Positions 1 through 11,600 of a stretch of DNA of 64,000 nt are shown here, piece after piece. The stretch spans positions 248,001-312,000 of the forward strand of contig JAOTON010002085.1 in the NCBI GenBank assembly GCA_034440635.1, in the 5' to 3' direction. Numbering within the stretch: position 1 is the stretch's first letter; each line of letters starts with the position of its first letter. The notes under the pieces were generated by a model. That model was given only the letters and a program-made list of their open reading frames with translations. It was not told the origin of the DNA and did no database searches. Source of the DNA: Lepas anatifera. Taxonomy: Eukaryota > Arthropoda > Thecostraca > Lepadidae. A program made the position numbers and the translations under genes.

Positions 1-72
1 GAAACGAATAAAGGCGTATATCTACCGAATTATTTCAATATGTCAGTTTCCCAGGCTAAGAAGGAATGCAGC

Positions 73-346
73 CATAGGCGGATCCAGGGGGACGGCAAAG
101 TGGGCACATACCCCATAGGCAGAAATAGGGGGCGAAGGGAGTATGTGCCCCCATCGACCCTCAGCGCGCCCTGAAATGGCCACGCCCCCTGACATTTCGC
201 TTCCCACCCCCAGCCCCCCTCCCAGGATACGAGAGTCGGCTCCCACCGATAGGGTTTTGCTCCCATCCGATAGGGTTTCCCGGTCAAGAATGGCGCCCCG
301 CCCCCGGGAAGGTGCCCGCTGATCGGCAATCCTGGATCCGCCTATG
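73..346. mobile_element. hAT-like MITE, CGGATCCAGG family, copy 1
   Basis: The ends are perfect 16-bp inverted repeats, CATAGGCGGATCCAGG and its reverse complement, enclosing 274 bp with several GGCGCC/GCGCCC blocks. The interior (GATAGGGTTT blocks, CCGGTCAAG) matches the element at 35050-35262, so this is a dispersed family. There is no coding capacity. CA-starting ends of this kind are typical of hAT transposons. The 8-bp flanks (aatgcagc and atgacggc) do not make a convincing target duplication, so the insertion is probably old. Confidence 0.72.
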
Positions 347-437
347 ATGACGGCCCAAGGATAAAGGCTTACTCCTGCTAGAAGCAGGCTCAAGGGAGTG
401 GAAGGAGGCATAAGCGGAACTGGAGATTGCCTCACAG

Positions 438-791
438 CCAGTCTGCAAAGTATGGCAGCAGGCCAGACGAGTCACACCAGCCATCTAAAATTCTCGCACC
501 ACCAGCCTCCAAACATTCGCACCAGTTTGCCACATACCAGGGAAAAAAATGCACCCATTCCTACCCCTACAATGCAATGCTACCTCAATCATTAGTCAGT
601 TAGTTAAGGACATTTTTATAAGGCCCTCTCCTGTGTCTTAATAGCCATTCAGTCATTATTTGTTTGGCTTAAGTGTCACTATAACCTCGCAAATTCGCAC
701 CGGGTTGATAAAATTCGCACCACTTGGTGCTTTCTCCAAGGGCACTCGCACCGACGAGATCTCGTCGAAAATATCATACTTTGCACACTGG
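438..791. mobile_element. MITE with CCAGTCTGCAAAGTATG ends, copy 1
   Basis: A 354-bp non-coding element bounded by CCAGTCTGCAAAGTATG and ATACTTTGCACACTGG and flanked by a perfect 8-bp direct repeat, CCTCACAG, at 430-437 and 792-799. The interior repeats TCGCACCA-type motifs and holds the palindrome CGACGAGATCTCGTCG. A second copy with its own 8-bp duplication lies at 25296-25585. An 8-bp duplication fits hAT or P superfamilies; the ends alone do not decide. It sits a few bases beyond the splice donor of the neighbouring THAP exon. Confidence 0.85.
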
Positions 792-807
792 CCTCACAGC
801 CGCTTAC

Positions 808-1087
808 CAGGTGGATGTGAATGGAAGTCAGATGGCTGAAAATGTCTGCAACAGACAGCAGCATTTGAGCCTAACTTCTTCCCAATTCTCAGTTTCAACT
901 TCCACTGCTTGGACAGCACCTTATCCTGAAGAAACTTGTGAAAGCTGAGACTTCGACACTTTCTTCGGAAGGATACACACTGAGGAACGCAGCAGTTCTG
1001 ATTGGATCTAATGGTTATCCGTCTCTTCTCCATCTTCTTTGAACTTTCCAAGATTATAACAAACAAGAAAATAACGCCAGTCTTCAA
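808..1087 (-). CDS. THAP zinc-finger exon (partial gene)
   Basis: The frame encodes a THAP DNA-binding domain: C-x3-C (CVPQC), about 41 residues later C-x2-H within CCRHF, an intervening aromatic/Trp pattern (SFHKF, QWKLK), and SDF after the histidine. THAP domains are sequence-specific zinc fingers of P-element-type transposases and of domesticated nuclear proteins. The methionine at about 1033, 13 residues before the first cysteine, is the likeliest start; an upstream in-frame Met exists at 1087. The exon ends CCACCTG|GTAAGC, a strong donor, so the reading frame must continue in an exon further left. No such exon was recognised before position 1, and the gene may leave the window. It could be host or transposon-derived. 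Confidence 0.7.
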
Positions 1088-1099
1088 TATTCACGTCCA

Positions 1100-2322
1100 C
1101 CCAACGTCACGTATAACCACACTCTTTCACAGCAACGAGTTCACAACGACTGAAAGTACGTTAAAAACATGTGCGAAGTTCAAACATGCGCTGGATATGA
1201 AGCAGCCGCGCCAGACGTCAGTCCCTCTCCTGGCGTTTGCAAAAAAATCCGCCAGGTGCCAACACTTTCGATGACCGAGGCCAATACATAACCATATGAT
1301 TATGCCATTGATTTGAGCGAAAGAAGCGTCATGGAAGCAAAAGGATAGATAAGTGGATCATATAAGTATATTTTGAATATCTAAAACTCTGAACTTGTAG
1401 TATATTCAGTTTAAAAAAATAAGTGAAAAGCAGAATAAGCCGCAACACTTCCGATTCGAGAATCGCTGACGATAATCAAGGTAGAAACGATATTATTTTG
1501 TAAATCTCATATTGAGTTGACGAGGAGGCCAGAGGTGCTCTGAGGGAAAAAAGAAGCAGCATTCAACCGTGTTAAGCGGAACAAAAACCCCGAATCTCCG
1601 AATAACTTTCAAGTCAAGCGTCGCTATTTTAGGGAGATTTCCTGTTCGAGGTACTTAAGCTACATACGCAGTGGCGGCGCTTCCATAGAAGGCACTGCCT
1701 AGCAACTTTTAAATTTCGAAGTAGGTATGTTTTTTTGTGTGAAATAAATATAATTTGACTCGATGTTAAATTTACAGAGAACATTCCTTTTTCGGATCAC
1801 TGGGTCAAAAAGCCGATCATTTGCATCTCTGACAATCCACGCTCGCAGCTCTTACCGTTAGCAAAAGTGAGACAAGTACTTCACGATTTCGCTGAATCTG
1901 CCTAGCCCCCTGATAAATCTAACGTGTGCTTTTTGATTTACATCTCTAATAGCGGGCGGATGAACGGAACTGCGTTGAGTGGATGTGTGCGCATTTGGTT
2001 ACAGTACCTGGAGTAGTTTGTTTGGGTGTGCTGCATACTGATATCCCATCCTGCCCCAGGATAGTGTCAGCTGTAGCCTCTGCTGCCGCAGAGCTCTCCC
2101 TCGCCTACCAGTCTCTTCTGAACTAATATATGTATTATGGATTCAATACCTCATTCATTCAGACGCGAGTACTGGCTCGTTAAATCAGCAAACTAGGCAT
2201 GCCTAGCACGTGCGATGCCGTGTCTTAGGACTTTGGTTGCGGCGGATTCGTTTGTTGACATTCTTGTATTCGCGGATTTCTAGCCTTCTCTAGTGCGGGA
2301 CAGTTGTTTGACAACCATTAGC
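1100..2322. other. No recognised feature
   Basis: AT-rich sequence with short open frames only. I see no domain, convincing splice pair or terminal repeat. It may be intergenic, or 5' flank of the THAP exon, which is read leftwards. Confidence 0.5.
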
Positions 2323-2382
2323 AAGATATTGTGAAATATTGTGAAAAATATTGTGATATTGTGATAAGATATTGTGAAACCC
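2323..2382. repeat. Short tandem repeat, ATATTGTGA unit
   Basis: About five imperfect copies of a 9-11 bp ATATTGTGA unit follow one another just before a possible small exon at 2401. Confidence 0.75.
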
Positions 2383-2400
2383 TTATGAAGGACGTTAGTC

Positions 2401-2517
2401 ATGGCAAAAATGTGGTGGATAAAATTTAAAAAATCCGTGAACGAATCGAACGTACCGCAAGAAATTAGACGTCATAAAAAATTAAGTGCCGAAGTCGTTC
2501 TTGAAATGGGAGGTCCT
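2401..2517 (+). CDS. Possible short first exon, unknown protein
   Basis: An ATG in fair context (GTCATGG) opens about 40 codons beginning MAKMWWIKFKKS and rich in Lys/Glu. The frame runs into CCTC|GTGAGT, a strong donor sequence, and an in-frame TGA lies a few codons upstream. That is what a small first coding exon would look like, but no downstream exon was found and no family is recognised. Chance is a serious alternative because the flanks are repeats. Confidence 0.2.
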
Positions 2518-2635
2518 CGTGAGTACAGATCTTGTCCTTCCCGGTTTACTTACCTACCTACCTATCCTTCTTGAATCTTGCCTTGTACCTTCATATACTG
2601 CGGGATAACCGTTTCCACGATACATAGATAAATGT

Positions 2636-2640
<5 letters not shown>

Positions 2641-2697
<57 letters not shown>
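2641..2697. repeat. (TA)n microsatellite
   Basis: Uninterrupted TA dinucleotide run of about 57 bp. Confidence 0.97.
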
Positions 2698-2699
<2 letters not shown>

Positions 2700-2937
2700 T
2701 TTGAATATTTATATAATTCTATATTTAAACATAAATAATATGTTTGTTCATCGACTTGAGCTTGCGCCCCTCTACAGCCGACCTGCTGGATCCGCCCCTG
2801 TCCACTATCAGGTAAAAAGCCTCCCCGACGTGCTTACCTCTAGGCCAATCGTACCTAGGCTGTCATAATGTTCAAGCGCCGCCACTGTACATACGAGGGC
2901 TGATAAGATACTTTAAATCGAACCCAAAACGTCTCTG

Positions 2938-3905
2938 GCCGTTTTTAAATGTGTGAAGGGAGTAAAGGGCCGATCACCTGTTTTATTGGACGGGGATAGG
3001 GAAGTCACCTCAGATGTGGAGCGGGCGAATTTACTCAACCGGGTGTTTGCTTCAAAATTCACCGCGCCTGACGCAGAAGCCCTTCCTGATGCCCAGAAGC
3101 ACGACCTCCCACGTTTCAACCTTTTCACTGTGGCCTATGGGTCCGCTACCCGCCCCAGCTTAACAGCATCGCCGCATTATGTGACCCACCGCAAGTAACC
3201 CTTAGTATACTCTTATAAATATTAGCCGTGTGTTCGTAGGTGGACCAATATTGCTAATACAAAGATTTAAAAATAGATAAATTATCGGCCGTTTCCCCTG
3301 CCCGTTGCAGCCCTCTGTTACGGATTCTTAACACCCATGTTCAACCTGTCTTGTCAAACAAAAGCATGTTTTCCCCATCTTTAGTTGCCCCTTTAAAACA
3401 GCGAACCCCCACACGTGTTTACATACCTGTTCACCACTCAATGCTCAACTCTTCAACACTACCTGCTATGTTTTAGAAGTGTTCGGATTGGACTATGGGA
3501 TAATCTCTGGAACACCGGAAGGTAGCATTCCCTCACCATTGCTGTTTGCTCTCTTTGTGAACTATCTTCTGGCCTCAATCAAAATGAGTTGCCTTATTTT
3601 TGCGGACGAAGTAAAATAGTAAAGCCAAATTATATCTTTGGAGGACACTGAGCGGTTTCAGGGAGACCTGAACGCTCCGACAGGATGGTCCCATCATTGG
3701 AAATCCCAACTAAATCCTTTCAAATGCAGAGCATTCTCAATTACCCTGAAATGTAACCCAACCCTAGCGACTTACAAAACTAAAAACACTGCTCTGGACC
3801 GAGTAGATTCTATCCGGGACCTCGGGGTATGGATAGACACCAAATTAACTGTAGCTGACGTCGACGGCATAGAGGCCCAAGTGATGATCACGGGTGTATT
3901 TGCTC
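2938..3905 (+). pseudogene. Degenerate LINE reverse-transcriptase remnant, part 1
   Basis: Three pieces in order resemble a jockey/CR1-type ORF2. Around 2950-3130, DGDREVTSDVERANLLNRVF resembles the segment between endonuclease and RT. Around 3485-3615, GTPEGSIPSPLLFALFVN is RT motif B and LIFADEV a damaged motif C (FADD to FADE), followed by a stop. Around 3700-3870, LNPFKCRAFSITLK, DSIRDLGVWIDTKL is the post-catalytic region. Frames shift between pieces and most of the palm upstream of motif B is missing, so it is dead. Confidence 0.75.
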
Positions 3906-4955
3906 GATCCAAGACCGCGTCCAATACTGCCAACACCTGAACACCGTTTCAACCACGAGAATACATCGTCAGCACTCCACCTTAGGACATTTTGGCCAGG
4001 GGGTACGGGGCACGACTGGGACCGCTGACAACACAAACATACGAACAACTGCCAAGCTGACTCATAACTCGCTATTCCAGAAACCTATCCACTGTTCGTC
4101 CATAAATCTCCAGTGCTCAAGCACTTAAATTACTTTATAACGTTCGCTCGAAAATGACTACACAAACCGCTTACGGACCATCACGTCAAAGGCTCTTGAA
4201 CCACCTTAGGCAAAAAGACGACCTTCCTCTACGTCGTTACTGTCAACGCCACGCCTGCGCCGTCCCAGCCGACTACGCCATCCACCAGCTCCCCGATGCC
4301 GGAGTCCTACAGCCCAAAAGTAAACGTTTCTAAATACGGCGCAAATGAGACAACTACTCCACCCATATCCACAGCATGAATGTTGCCCAAATATATCATC
4401 AGCAATGAACATTACGCAAAACCTTTAACACGCTAAACCATAAACTACAAAATATATAACGTTCAATATCGCCGAAACCTTGCAATGCCTGCCGCTGCGT
4501 CCAGCACCGATCTCCCTCACCATCAGTCAACGAGTGCGGGCCTGAATCCAAATCTTTCTTGACACTGGCTACCTCTTCGAAAGAGAGCCTTTGAAAAATC
4601 ACAAGCGCGACAAAACCACCTCAAATTTTCTATGATAATACAAAAATGACGACAGTTCACTTCACTGCAATTCTCCTAAATTATTGACATCCACAATTAC
4701 AAAAATTCATCACCTTAGCCGTTGTCAAAATCGCAACTTTACAGAATCACATTATGAGCCAGAGTCACGTGATGAGCCGCTCCCGCCGGCTATCGCCGCA
4801 GCCAACACACTGGCGCCACTCCACGGCTGATATCGCAACTACAGCTTTCCATAAAGAGCGCGCTACCATCGCTGCACTACCGCCAGCCACCACATCTAAT
4901 AACACATCGTAATATCCAACCACCGCTATCCACTAACAGCCTGCTAGCTCTTACA
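3906..4955. other. Strand-skewed, A/C-rich insert inside the LINE remnant
   Basis: The + strand is strikingly poor in G and rich in A and C for about 1 kb. It separates two pieces of what reads as one LINE tail: the frame breaks after DSIRDLGVWIDTKL and resumes at 4958 with a KANRALG segment. No terminal repeats or protein domain were recognised. It may be an unclassified insertion or an unrelated junction. Confidence 0.4.
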
Positions 4956-4957
4956 TT

Positions 4958-5232
4958 AACCTTAACCGACCACATACAAAACGTGGTAACTAAAGCAAAC
5001 AGAGCTCTGGGCGAGATGATTAGAACTCTCCAATCTTGCCATACTGGGGGAGCATTGACACGGAAACATCTGACAGCATATTTCGGCAGCATTCCGGAAA
5101 TTCTAGAATACGGTTGCGTGATTTGTGGGGTGCTGCCCAAACAACAATTGAAAGACTTGAAACGGCTCAACATAAATTCCTTTTCTGGCTCGCTTCCACT
5201 ACTCGGACATTCACAACGTCTCTGGCATGCAT
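4958..5232 (+). pseudogene. Degenerate LINE reverse-transcriptase remnant, part 2
   Basis: The frame encodes VTKANRALGEMIRTLQSCH followed by RKHLTAYFGSIPEILEYG, resembling the region after the RT domain of jockey/CR1-type LINEs, where KANR.LG and an LY..I.P.LEYG-like stretch are common. It probably continues the remnant at 2938-3905. It is open here but has no start or catalytic part, so it is non-functional. Confidence 0.7.
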
Positions 5233-5264
5233 AAGTGTCGCCACCGGCAAAAAAGTGGGGGGGC

Positions 5265-5628
5265 AGGGGCGGATCCAGGGGGGCCGCGGGGGCCGCGGCC
5301 CCCTCGCCGGTAAGGCGCCCCCTCGGCACTAAGGCGCCCCCGGGGGCCGCCTCCATTTGCTCCACATTTGCATACCAAACGGAAATACTGGCGCCCCCTG
5401 GTAATTCCGCTGCATGCAAATACCACATTTTGACAACCTTCCCTGCATCACTGGCGCCCCCATGGTGCATCATTGGTGCCCTTATTTCACTCCGCCGACG
5501 CCCCCAAGCCTCTTCCACCTCTTGAAATCCCGCTATATATTACCGGCGCCCCACTCTTCCCTACGGGTGACCCTATCTTCTAGAACTCCGCTCTATATCA
5601 CTGGCGCCTCCATGGTGCAGCATTGATG
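5265..5628. mobile_element. hAT-like end joined to GGCGCC repeat units
   Basis: It begins CAGGGGCGGATCCAGG, the end seen on several hAT-like elements here, and passes into GGCGCCCC repeat units nearly identical to those of the 7.9-9.7 kb array (for example GGCGCCTCCATGGTGCAGC at its right edge). No right terminal repeat was found, so the element is truncated or rearranged. Long open frames across it, on both strands, are composition artefacts. Confidence 0.55.
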
Positions 5629-5849
5629 TGTAACGGGTTACATTTTTAACTAGTTCCCGGTTGTTCTGGAGAAAAAAAACAACCTTAAAACCAAACATCC
5701 TATCAAAAAATCCTTGTGGGCCTACTTCGCCACCGTCGACCAAAGAAAAATCTCATCCAGAGCACGTGGCGTGATATGAGCCAGACTGCCAGGGATGGTC
5801 ACGTGCCTACCAGCCATGTGGCTGAGGCGCGTGACAACCCCGTGACCAG

Positions 5850-6320
5850 GCCACATGACCGGAAGAGAAAGAGAGGAGGGGGTACCGTCGAGAGAAGCAA
5901 GGAGTCGCGTTGGAAGAGGCAGAAAGGTCGGACGTGCGTCGAGTCAGGAAAAGGAAGAGGATGACAGTCGGGGCAGGAGGAGCAGCGGTCACATAAGAGA
6001 CAGCCGAGCGAGGAAGGATGAAAATGTCGGAGGTGACTGAAGATAAGGACAGCGGAGCCGGAAGAAGTCAAGAGGTAGGAAACAGACAATATATAAAGTA
6101 GATGAAAAAGGGGCACATAGCAAGAGAGAAAAAAGTAAGCTGGGAGTGTAAATTTAGACCTGATAAGAATTCAAGATGCAGAAAAAGACAAACGAAACGA
6201 GGGAGGACAAGAAGTCGGACAGGAAGAGTTGCATTGTACAAAAGCAAGAAGCGAAACTCGAGAGGCAAAGAAAAACTACAAAAGACGTTTTGATTAATCG
6301 AAGCAAAACTGCCAGAGGGG
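5850..6320. other. Purine-rich tract
   Basis: The + strand is dominated by A and G (many GAAGAG and GAGGAA runs) for about 450 bp, which keeps several short frames open without any recognisable protein. It may be transposon- or LTR-derived. Confidence 0.5.
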
Positions 6321-6499
6321 AAAAGAACTGCAAAATCCGGCCCGGGACGTCAGCGTGAGTACGCCCGCAGCCACGCCCATGGCCAGCCCGTTCCCACCTG
6401 CTCCCAGAGAAATTAATGTAACTGCAACCCTCCCTTCCCCCTTTTTGCCTCCCCAGAGCAAGCGGACCTGGTTCAAAAATATAACTCTAAATTTAGTCT

Positions 6500-7900
6500 A
6501 ATGCGGAAAAAATCAACAGTTCAGACCAGTTTGTGAGTAGTAGTTGGTGATTATAATATTAGCATATGTTATCATTATATCATGATTATTAGTTATAGTT
6601 ATATTAGTATTGAAATGCTACTTCTAGTGTTTTTCGTAAATTAGAGATATCGGATGAGTCAGAAATCAGAAACAGGCCAGGTCAGGATATTGGGTTAGGT
6701 AGATTGTTAAATTAAGGGCAAGATTTAATGTAGCGTGAACTCTCCTTTTGTATTAAACCGAGCAAAACGTATGGATATTTTGTTATTAAAGTGCATGATT
6801 TACACTGAACCCCGTGCTTCGCCCGTCGTTCCAAATACAGATCCGAAATTCTACATTTACTTTCCTCCCCCGGGAGAACAGAGAATGCAGATACGATGAC
6901 GAAATGAGGATTGACGTTCTGTTAGCCGTACCCTTGTGTACAGCGTGTCTGTGGGCAACGGTGAATGGGTCGTCTTCGGAAGGGACGCAAACGCGTTCTT
7001 TTCCAATATTTAATCACCCGACTCCGAATCAGCCCGAGGCGCGGGCTGGGCTCTAGGGTGTCCCTGCTCAGCAGAGGCGGTTGATGCGGTTCTGAAGGTG
7101 GGTGGGTTATGCCCGCCTAGTGCCTCAAGAAGAGTAGCTGAAAAGATACCGGGGTAAGGCCGGAGGCGCACCCGAGAAGAACCTCACTAGTTTGAGCGAT
7201 CGCCCAGATCCCGTAAGGCGGGAGTCGCAGGGAGGGCAGAGGCACTGATTCCTAAGAAACCGATCTAACCGTCTCCGCTCAGCATACTGACGACCTAAAA
7301 CCCAGCCAATGATCTCATCGCGCATGATACATTGCGCTTATTGGAAGGGATGGAGCAAAATCGGCTGATGAGTGGCGGGCGCTCGAATCCCCTATTATCT
7401 TTTTCAAATTCTCTGGCCTAAAACAGCGAGGGGGGTGGAAATCGTAATTATATGCGTTATATTTTGGACTTAGCCGGTATGCAGAGTTTTCTAATCAGTT
7501 GAGCAACATTGGAGGGAGGGCTAGTCTAAACGGGAGGGTCTCGTGTTTTTTTCAAGTAGATTTCAAGGGGGCATGTGACTTTTTTATGTAACGAATTTTT
7601 GACTGTTCTATTTATGACTCAAGTGACGAGGGTAGCTTTAGGGACCAATGGGTTTTTTTCACGAAAAAAACTGCTCAAATGCTTAGATCACACTATAGCC
7701 GGCCGAAAAATTAAAAGAGAAATGCTGACATTGCAGAGGGGGATGAAAGCTAAAAATTTAGTCACCCACGCGGGGGCTAGACCCACCACCTATATGATGA
7801 CCCAGAACTGACCCGCCTCATAGAGAGCAAGCCGATCTAACATCGCCGGGACGGCCTCTGCTCTCAAATAAATATTTGTTTGTTGTATGGGCTTCTTTGA
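6500..7900. other. No recognised feature
   Basis: Mixed-composition sequence between the purine-rich tract and the GGCGCC array. Only short frames are present, and no domain, terminal repeat or tandem structure was identified. Confidence 0.5.
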
Positions 7901-7914
7901 AAAAGAAAGGGCCC

Positions 7915-9790
7915 ATTACAGATGTCTCGTTTTTGCTCCAACGGCGCCCCCATGCGTCACTGCGGGCGCCCCACCTTTTGGAACCCTCATGTACCACCGG
8001 CGCCCCCATTGGGCATCTTGGTGTCTTCTGTGTACTTCACCGGCGCCTCACGCTTCACCGTGGGCGCCTCTGCTTTTAGAGCCGCTCTTTACCATTGGCG
8101 CCCCCGTGGTACATCATTGGTGCCTTTTTGCCCAAATGGCGCCCCCGTGCCTCAATGAGGGGGCCTTCACCCTTTACCAGCCCGTTTTATACCAGTGGAG
8201 CCCCCACTCTCTCTCCCCACTCCCCACTACGGGCGCCCCCACCTTCTAACAATCCGCTCTATACCAGTGGCGCCTCCATGGTGCAGCATTGATGTCTCGT
8301 TTTTGCTCCAACGGCGCCCCCACGCGTCATTGTGGGCGCTCCATCTTTTGGAACCCCGCATGTACCACCGGTGCCCCCATTGGGCATCAATGGTGCCTTC
8401 GTTTCACTCCAACGGCGCCCCCAAGCCTCTTCCACCTCTTGACATTTCGCTATATACTACCGGCGCCCTACTCTTCACTACGGGCGCCCCCATTTTCTAA
8501 AAATCCGTTCTATATCACTGGCGCCTCCAAGGTGCAGCATTGATGTCTTCTGTGCACTCCACCGGCGCCCCCACGCTTCACCATGGGCGCCTCTGTTTTT
8601 TAGAGCCACTCTTTACCATTGGCGCCCCCGTGGTACATCATTGGTGCCTTTTTGCTCAAATGGCGCCCCCATGCCTCTTTGAGGGGGCCTTCACCCTTTA
8701 CCAGCCCGTTTTATATCAGTGGAGCCCCCACTCTGTCTCCCCGCTACGTATCTACTGGATCCCCACTCCCCACTACGGGCGCCCCCACCTTCTAGCAATC
8801 CGCTCTATACCACTGGCGCCTCCATGGTGCAGCATTGATGTCTCGTTTTTGCTCTAACGCCGCCCCCACGCGTCACTGTAAGCACCCCATCTTTTGAAAC
8901 CCCGCATGTACCACCGGCGCCCCTATGGTGCATCATTGGTGCCTTCGTTTCACTCCACTGGTGCCCCCAAGCCTCTTCCACCTCTTGACATCCCGCTATA
9001 TACTACCGGCGCCCCAATCTTCACTACGGGCGCCCACATCTTCTAGAAATCCGCTCTATATCACTGGCGCCTCAATGGTGCAGCATTGATGTCTCGTTTT
9101 TGCTCCAGCGGCGCCCCCACGCATCACTGTGGGCGCCCCATCTTTGGAACCACGCATGTACCACCGGCGCCCCCCATTGGGCAGCATTGGTGCCTTCGTT
9201 TCACTCCACCGGCGCCCCCAAGCCTCATCGTGGGCTCTCCCACTTCTTGGCATCCCGCTATAAACTATTGGTGCCCCAATCCTCACTACGGGCGCCCCCA
9301 CCTTCAGAAAAGCCGCTCTATACCACTGGCGCCTCCATGGTGCAGCATTGATGTCTCGTTTTTACTTCAACGGCGCCGCCACGCGTCACTGTGGGCGCCC
9401 CATGTGCTGAAACCCTGCATGTACCACCGGCATCCCCATTGGGCATCATTGGTGTCTTCTGTGCACTCCACCGGCGCGGCGCCCCCACGCTTCACTGTGG
9501 GCACCCCCTGCTTTTTGGACCCGCTCTTTACCTCTGGCGCCCCCATGGTGCATAATTGGTGCGTTTCTTTTTTAATATCAAACGGCGCCCCCATGCCCCA
9601 TTGAGGGGGTCTTCACCTTTCAACAGCCCCTCCTATACCACCCGAGCCCCACTCTTATGATGTATTATTGTTGTCTGCTTTTAGCTTTATGGGCGCCTTC
9701 CCCCGCCTCTTTCCACCATCTTTTGACACATCGTTCTGTATCACTGGCGCCCCCATAATGAATCATTGGTGCCTGTTCTTTGCTCCACCG
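7915..9790. repeat. GGCGCC minisatellite with higher-order units
   Basis: GGCGCC blocks recur at alternating spacings of about 21-22 and 35-48 bp. A ~250-bp higher-order unit is marked by the phrase GATGTCTCGTTTTTGCTCC near 7919, 8291, 8838, 9089 and 9350. A second unit type is marked by GTCTTCTGTGCACTCCACC near 8541 and 9452. Copies differ by point changes and small indels. Open frames through the array exist in all directions and are not genes. Confidence 0.93.
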
Positions 9791-10739
9791 GCGCCTTCAT
9801 TTCCAGCCGTGGGCTCATCGGGAGCGCCCCCACATTTCGACAAACCGCTCTGTCTGGCGGCACCCATGGTACACATTGGTGATTTTCTTTCGCTCCATTG
9901 GTGCCCCCACACTTCACTATAGGCGGTCACATATTTCTGCTGATTGCTTGATGAATCATTGGTATCTTACTTTTGCTCTATCGGCGCCCAACCACATCCC
10001 CCACCACGCGCCACTATGGGCGCCCCAACTTTTGACAGCATGCCCTGTGCCTCCATGGTGCATGATGGGTGCCTATCGTTGGCTCCATGAACGCACCAAC
10101 ACATCCCTGCCAGAAACCCCATGCAGCTTCTCTTTACTTTGAATTTCTTGCATCCCAAACGTGGCCCGTTGTCTTACCAGCGCCTCCCCTTGACAGCTCC
10201 CACAAATTTCACTGAATGCGAGTACCCCCCAAGCTGTATCACCGGAAGCTCCAAACTTCGGCTTCGGTGTCTCCTTGATGACCAAATTGCGCCGTCAGCG
10301 CTCTTCCCATGCACTGTCTTCTCCTCCCTGTTGCCCAACCAGTGCCCTGTTCGTGTACCCCCTTCTACCCTGTTGTTACCCTACCAGCGTCCCATGATGG
10401 ATTATTTGTTCCCACAGACGCTCCACTGACGGTTCCACGCCTATGTGCTGCAGGCGCACCTTGCCTGCACCACCGGTATCCATAACTCCAGTCTCGGTAT
10501 CGCCTCGGTGAAGTATCAGCGTCCCCCCGATGCACTATCACCATTACCATCCCTCGCCCGAAAGCCCAAATAACAAACTGACTAACTCACCACACTTCCC
10601 CCGGCTATAGACTACCGGCGTCCCACAGGGTGTACCACCGTACCACACTGAACTTTTGGTACTCCCATGCTGCATCACCGCTGGACTCATTTATATACCT
10701 AAGCACTCCCTCATATATCATGCCCCCGGGTCACTAATA
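9791..10739. repeat. Diverged continuation of the GGCGCC array
   Basis: GCGCCC and TGGTGCC words typical of the adjacent array continue but become sparse and mutated, so unit boundaries can no longer be read with confidence. This looks like the decayed flank of the array. Confidence 0.6.
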
Positions 10740-11600
10740 GGCGTCACACTTCAACGTGGACCACCCTCATCGATTTTTTGACGCCCTCTTCTTTGTGGTT
10801 AGGCGCCCATATTTCACGATTGGCCGCCCTTTTCAGCTCTAGAGCGCCCCACTGCAACATGGACCACCCGTGCCTACCTTTGGCCGCCCTCTTCTGCATG
10901 ATTGTTCTCCTGTTCTCCACTATTGACCGCTCCTTTGCAGATCTAGGACGCCTCACTTCAATGTGGACTCCTCATTCACCTCCGGACGCCCTCTATTTTA
11001 TGGTTGGGAACCCCATTTTTCACGTTTGGCCACCCTTTTTCAGCGCTTGGCGGACCTCTGCGACGTGAACCACCGTCATTTACCTACAGGTGCCCTTAAC
11101 TTTGTGACTGGGCTCCCCGTTTTCACAATTGACCCGCTTTTCAGCCCTAGGGTGCCCCACTGCAACGTGGACTGCCCTCATCCATTTTTAGCCGCTCTCT
11201 TCTGTATGATTGCGCGCACCTTCTCCACTGCTGGCCGCTCTTGTGCAGCTTTAGAGCACCCCACTTCACCGTGGACTGCCCTCATTCACCTCTGGCCGCC
11301 ATCCGCTTTGTGGTTCAGAACCCCTATATCATGATTGACCGTCCCTTTTAGCTCTGAAGCGTTCCACCGTAAAATTGATCGCTCTGATCCACTTTTGACT
11401 GCCCGCTAGTGCATGATTGCGCGCCCATTTTCCACAATTGTCTGTTCTTTCTTAGCCTTGGGGCGCCCCACTTTTACGTGTACCGCCTTCAACTTCGGAT
11501 GTCCTCTACTTTGTGTTTGGGTGCTCCAATTTCACGATTAACCGCTCTTTTTAAGCCGTAGGGCATCCCACTGCAACATGGCACTACCATGGCACATGGA
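10740..11600. repeat. Pyrimidine-rich tandem repeat, ~100/200 bp period
   Basis: A phrase like TTTGTGGTTAGGCGCCCATA...TTCACGATT recurs, diverged, near 10792, 10993, 11098, 11299 and 11511. Spacings are about 200 bp, with one half-period near 105. Between them, CCGCCCTTTTCAGC and GCCCCACTGCAACATGGAC phrases recur. It is related in composition to the GGCGCC array but is a distinct unit. Confidence 0.75.

Noticed and set aside
73..354. An 8-bp target duplication for the first CGGATCCAGG MITE
   Set aside because: Flanks aatgcagc and atgacggc match only if shifted; not credible.
4877..5518. A 213-codon minus-strand frame
   Set aside because: It lies opposite LINE RT sequence on the + strand and GGCGCC repeats; no domain of its own.
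5629..6837. A solo LTR starting TGTAACGGGTTACA
   Set aside because: No matching flanking duplication, no second LTR and no clear end; the start word alone is weak evidence.
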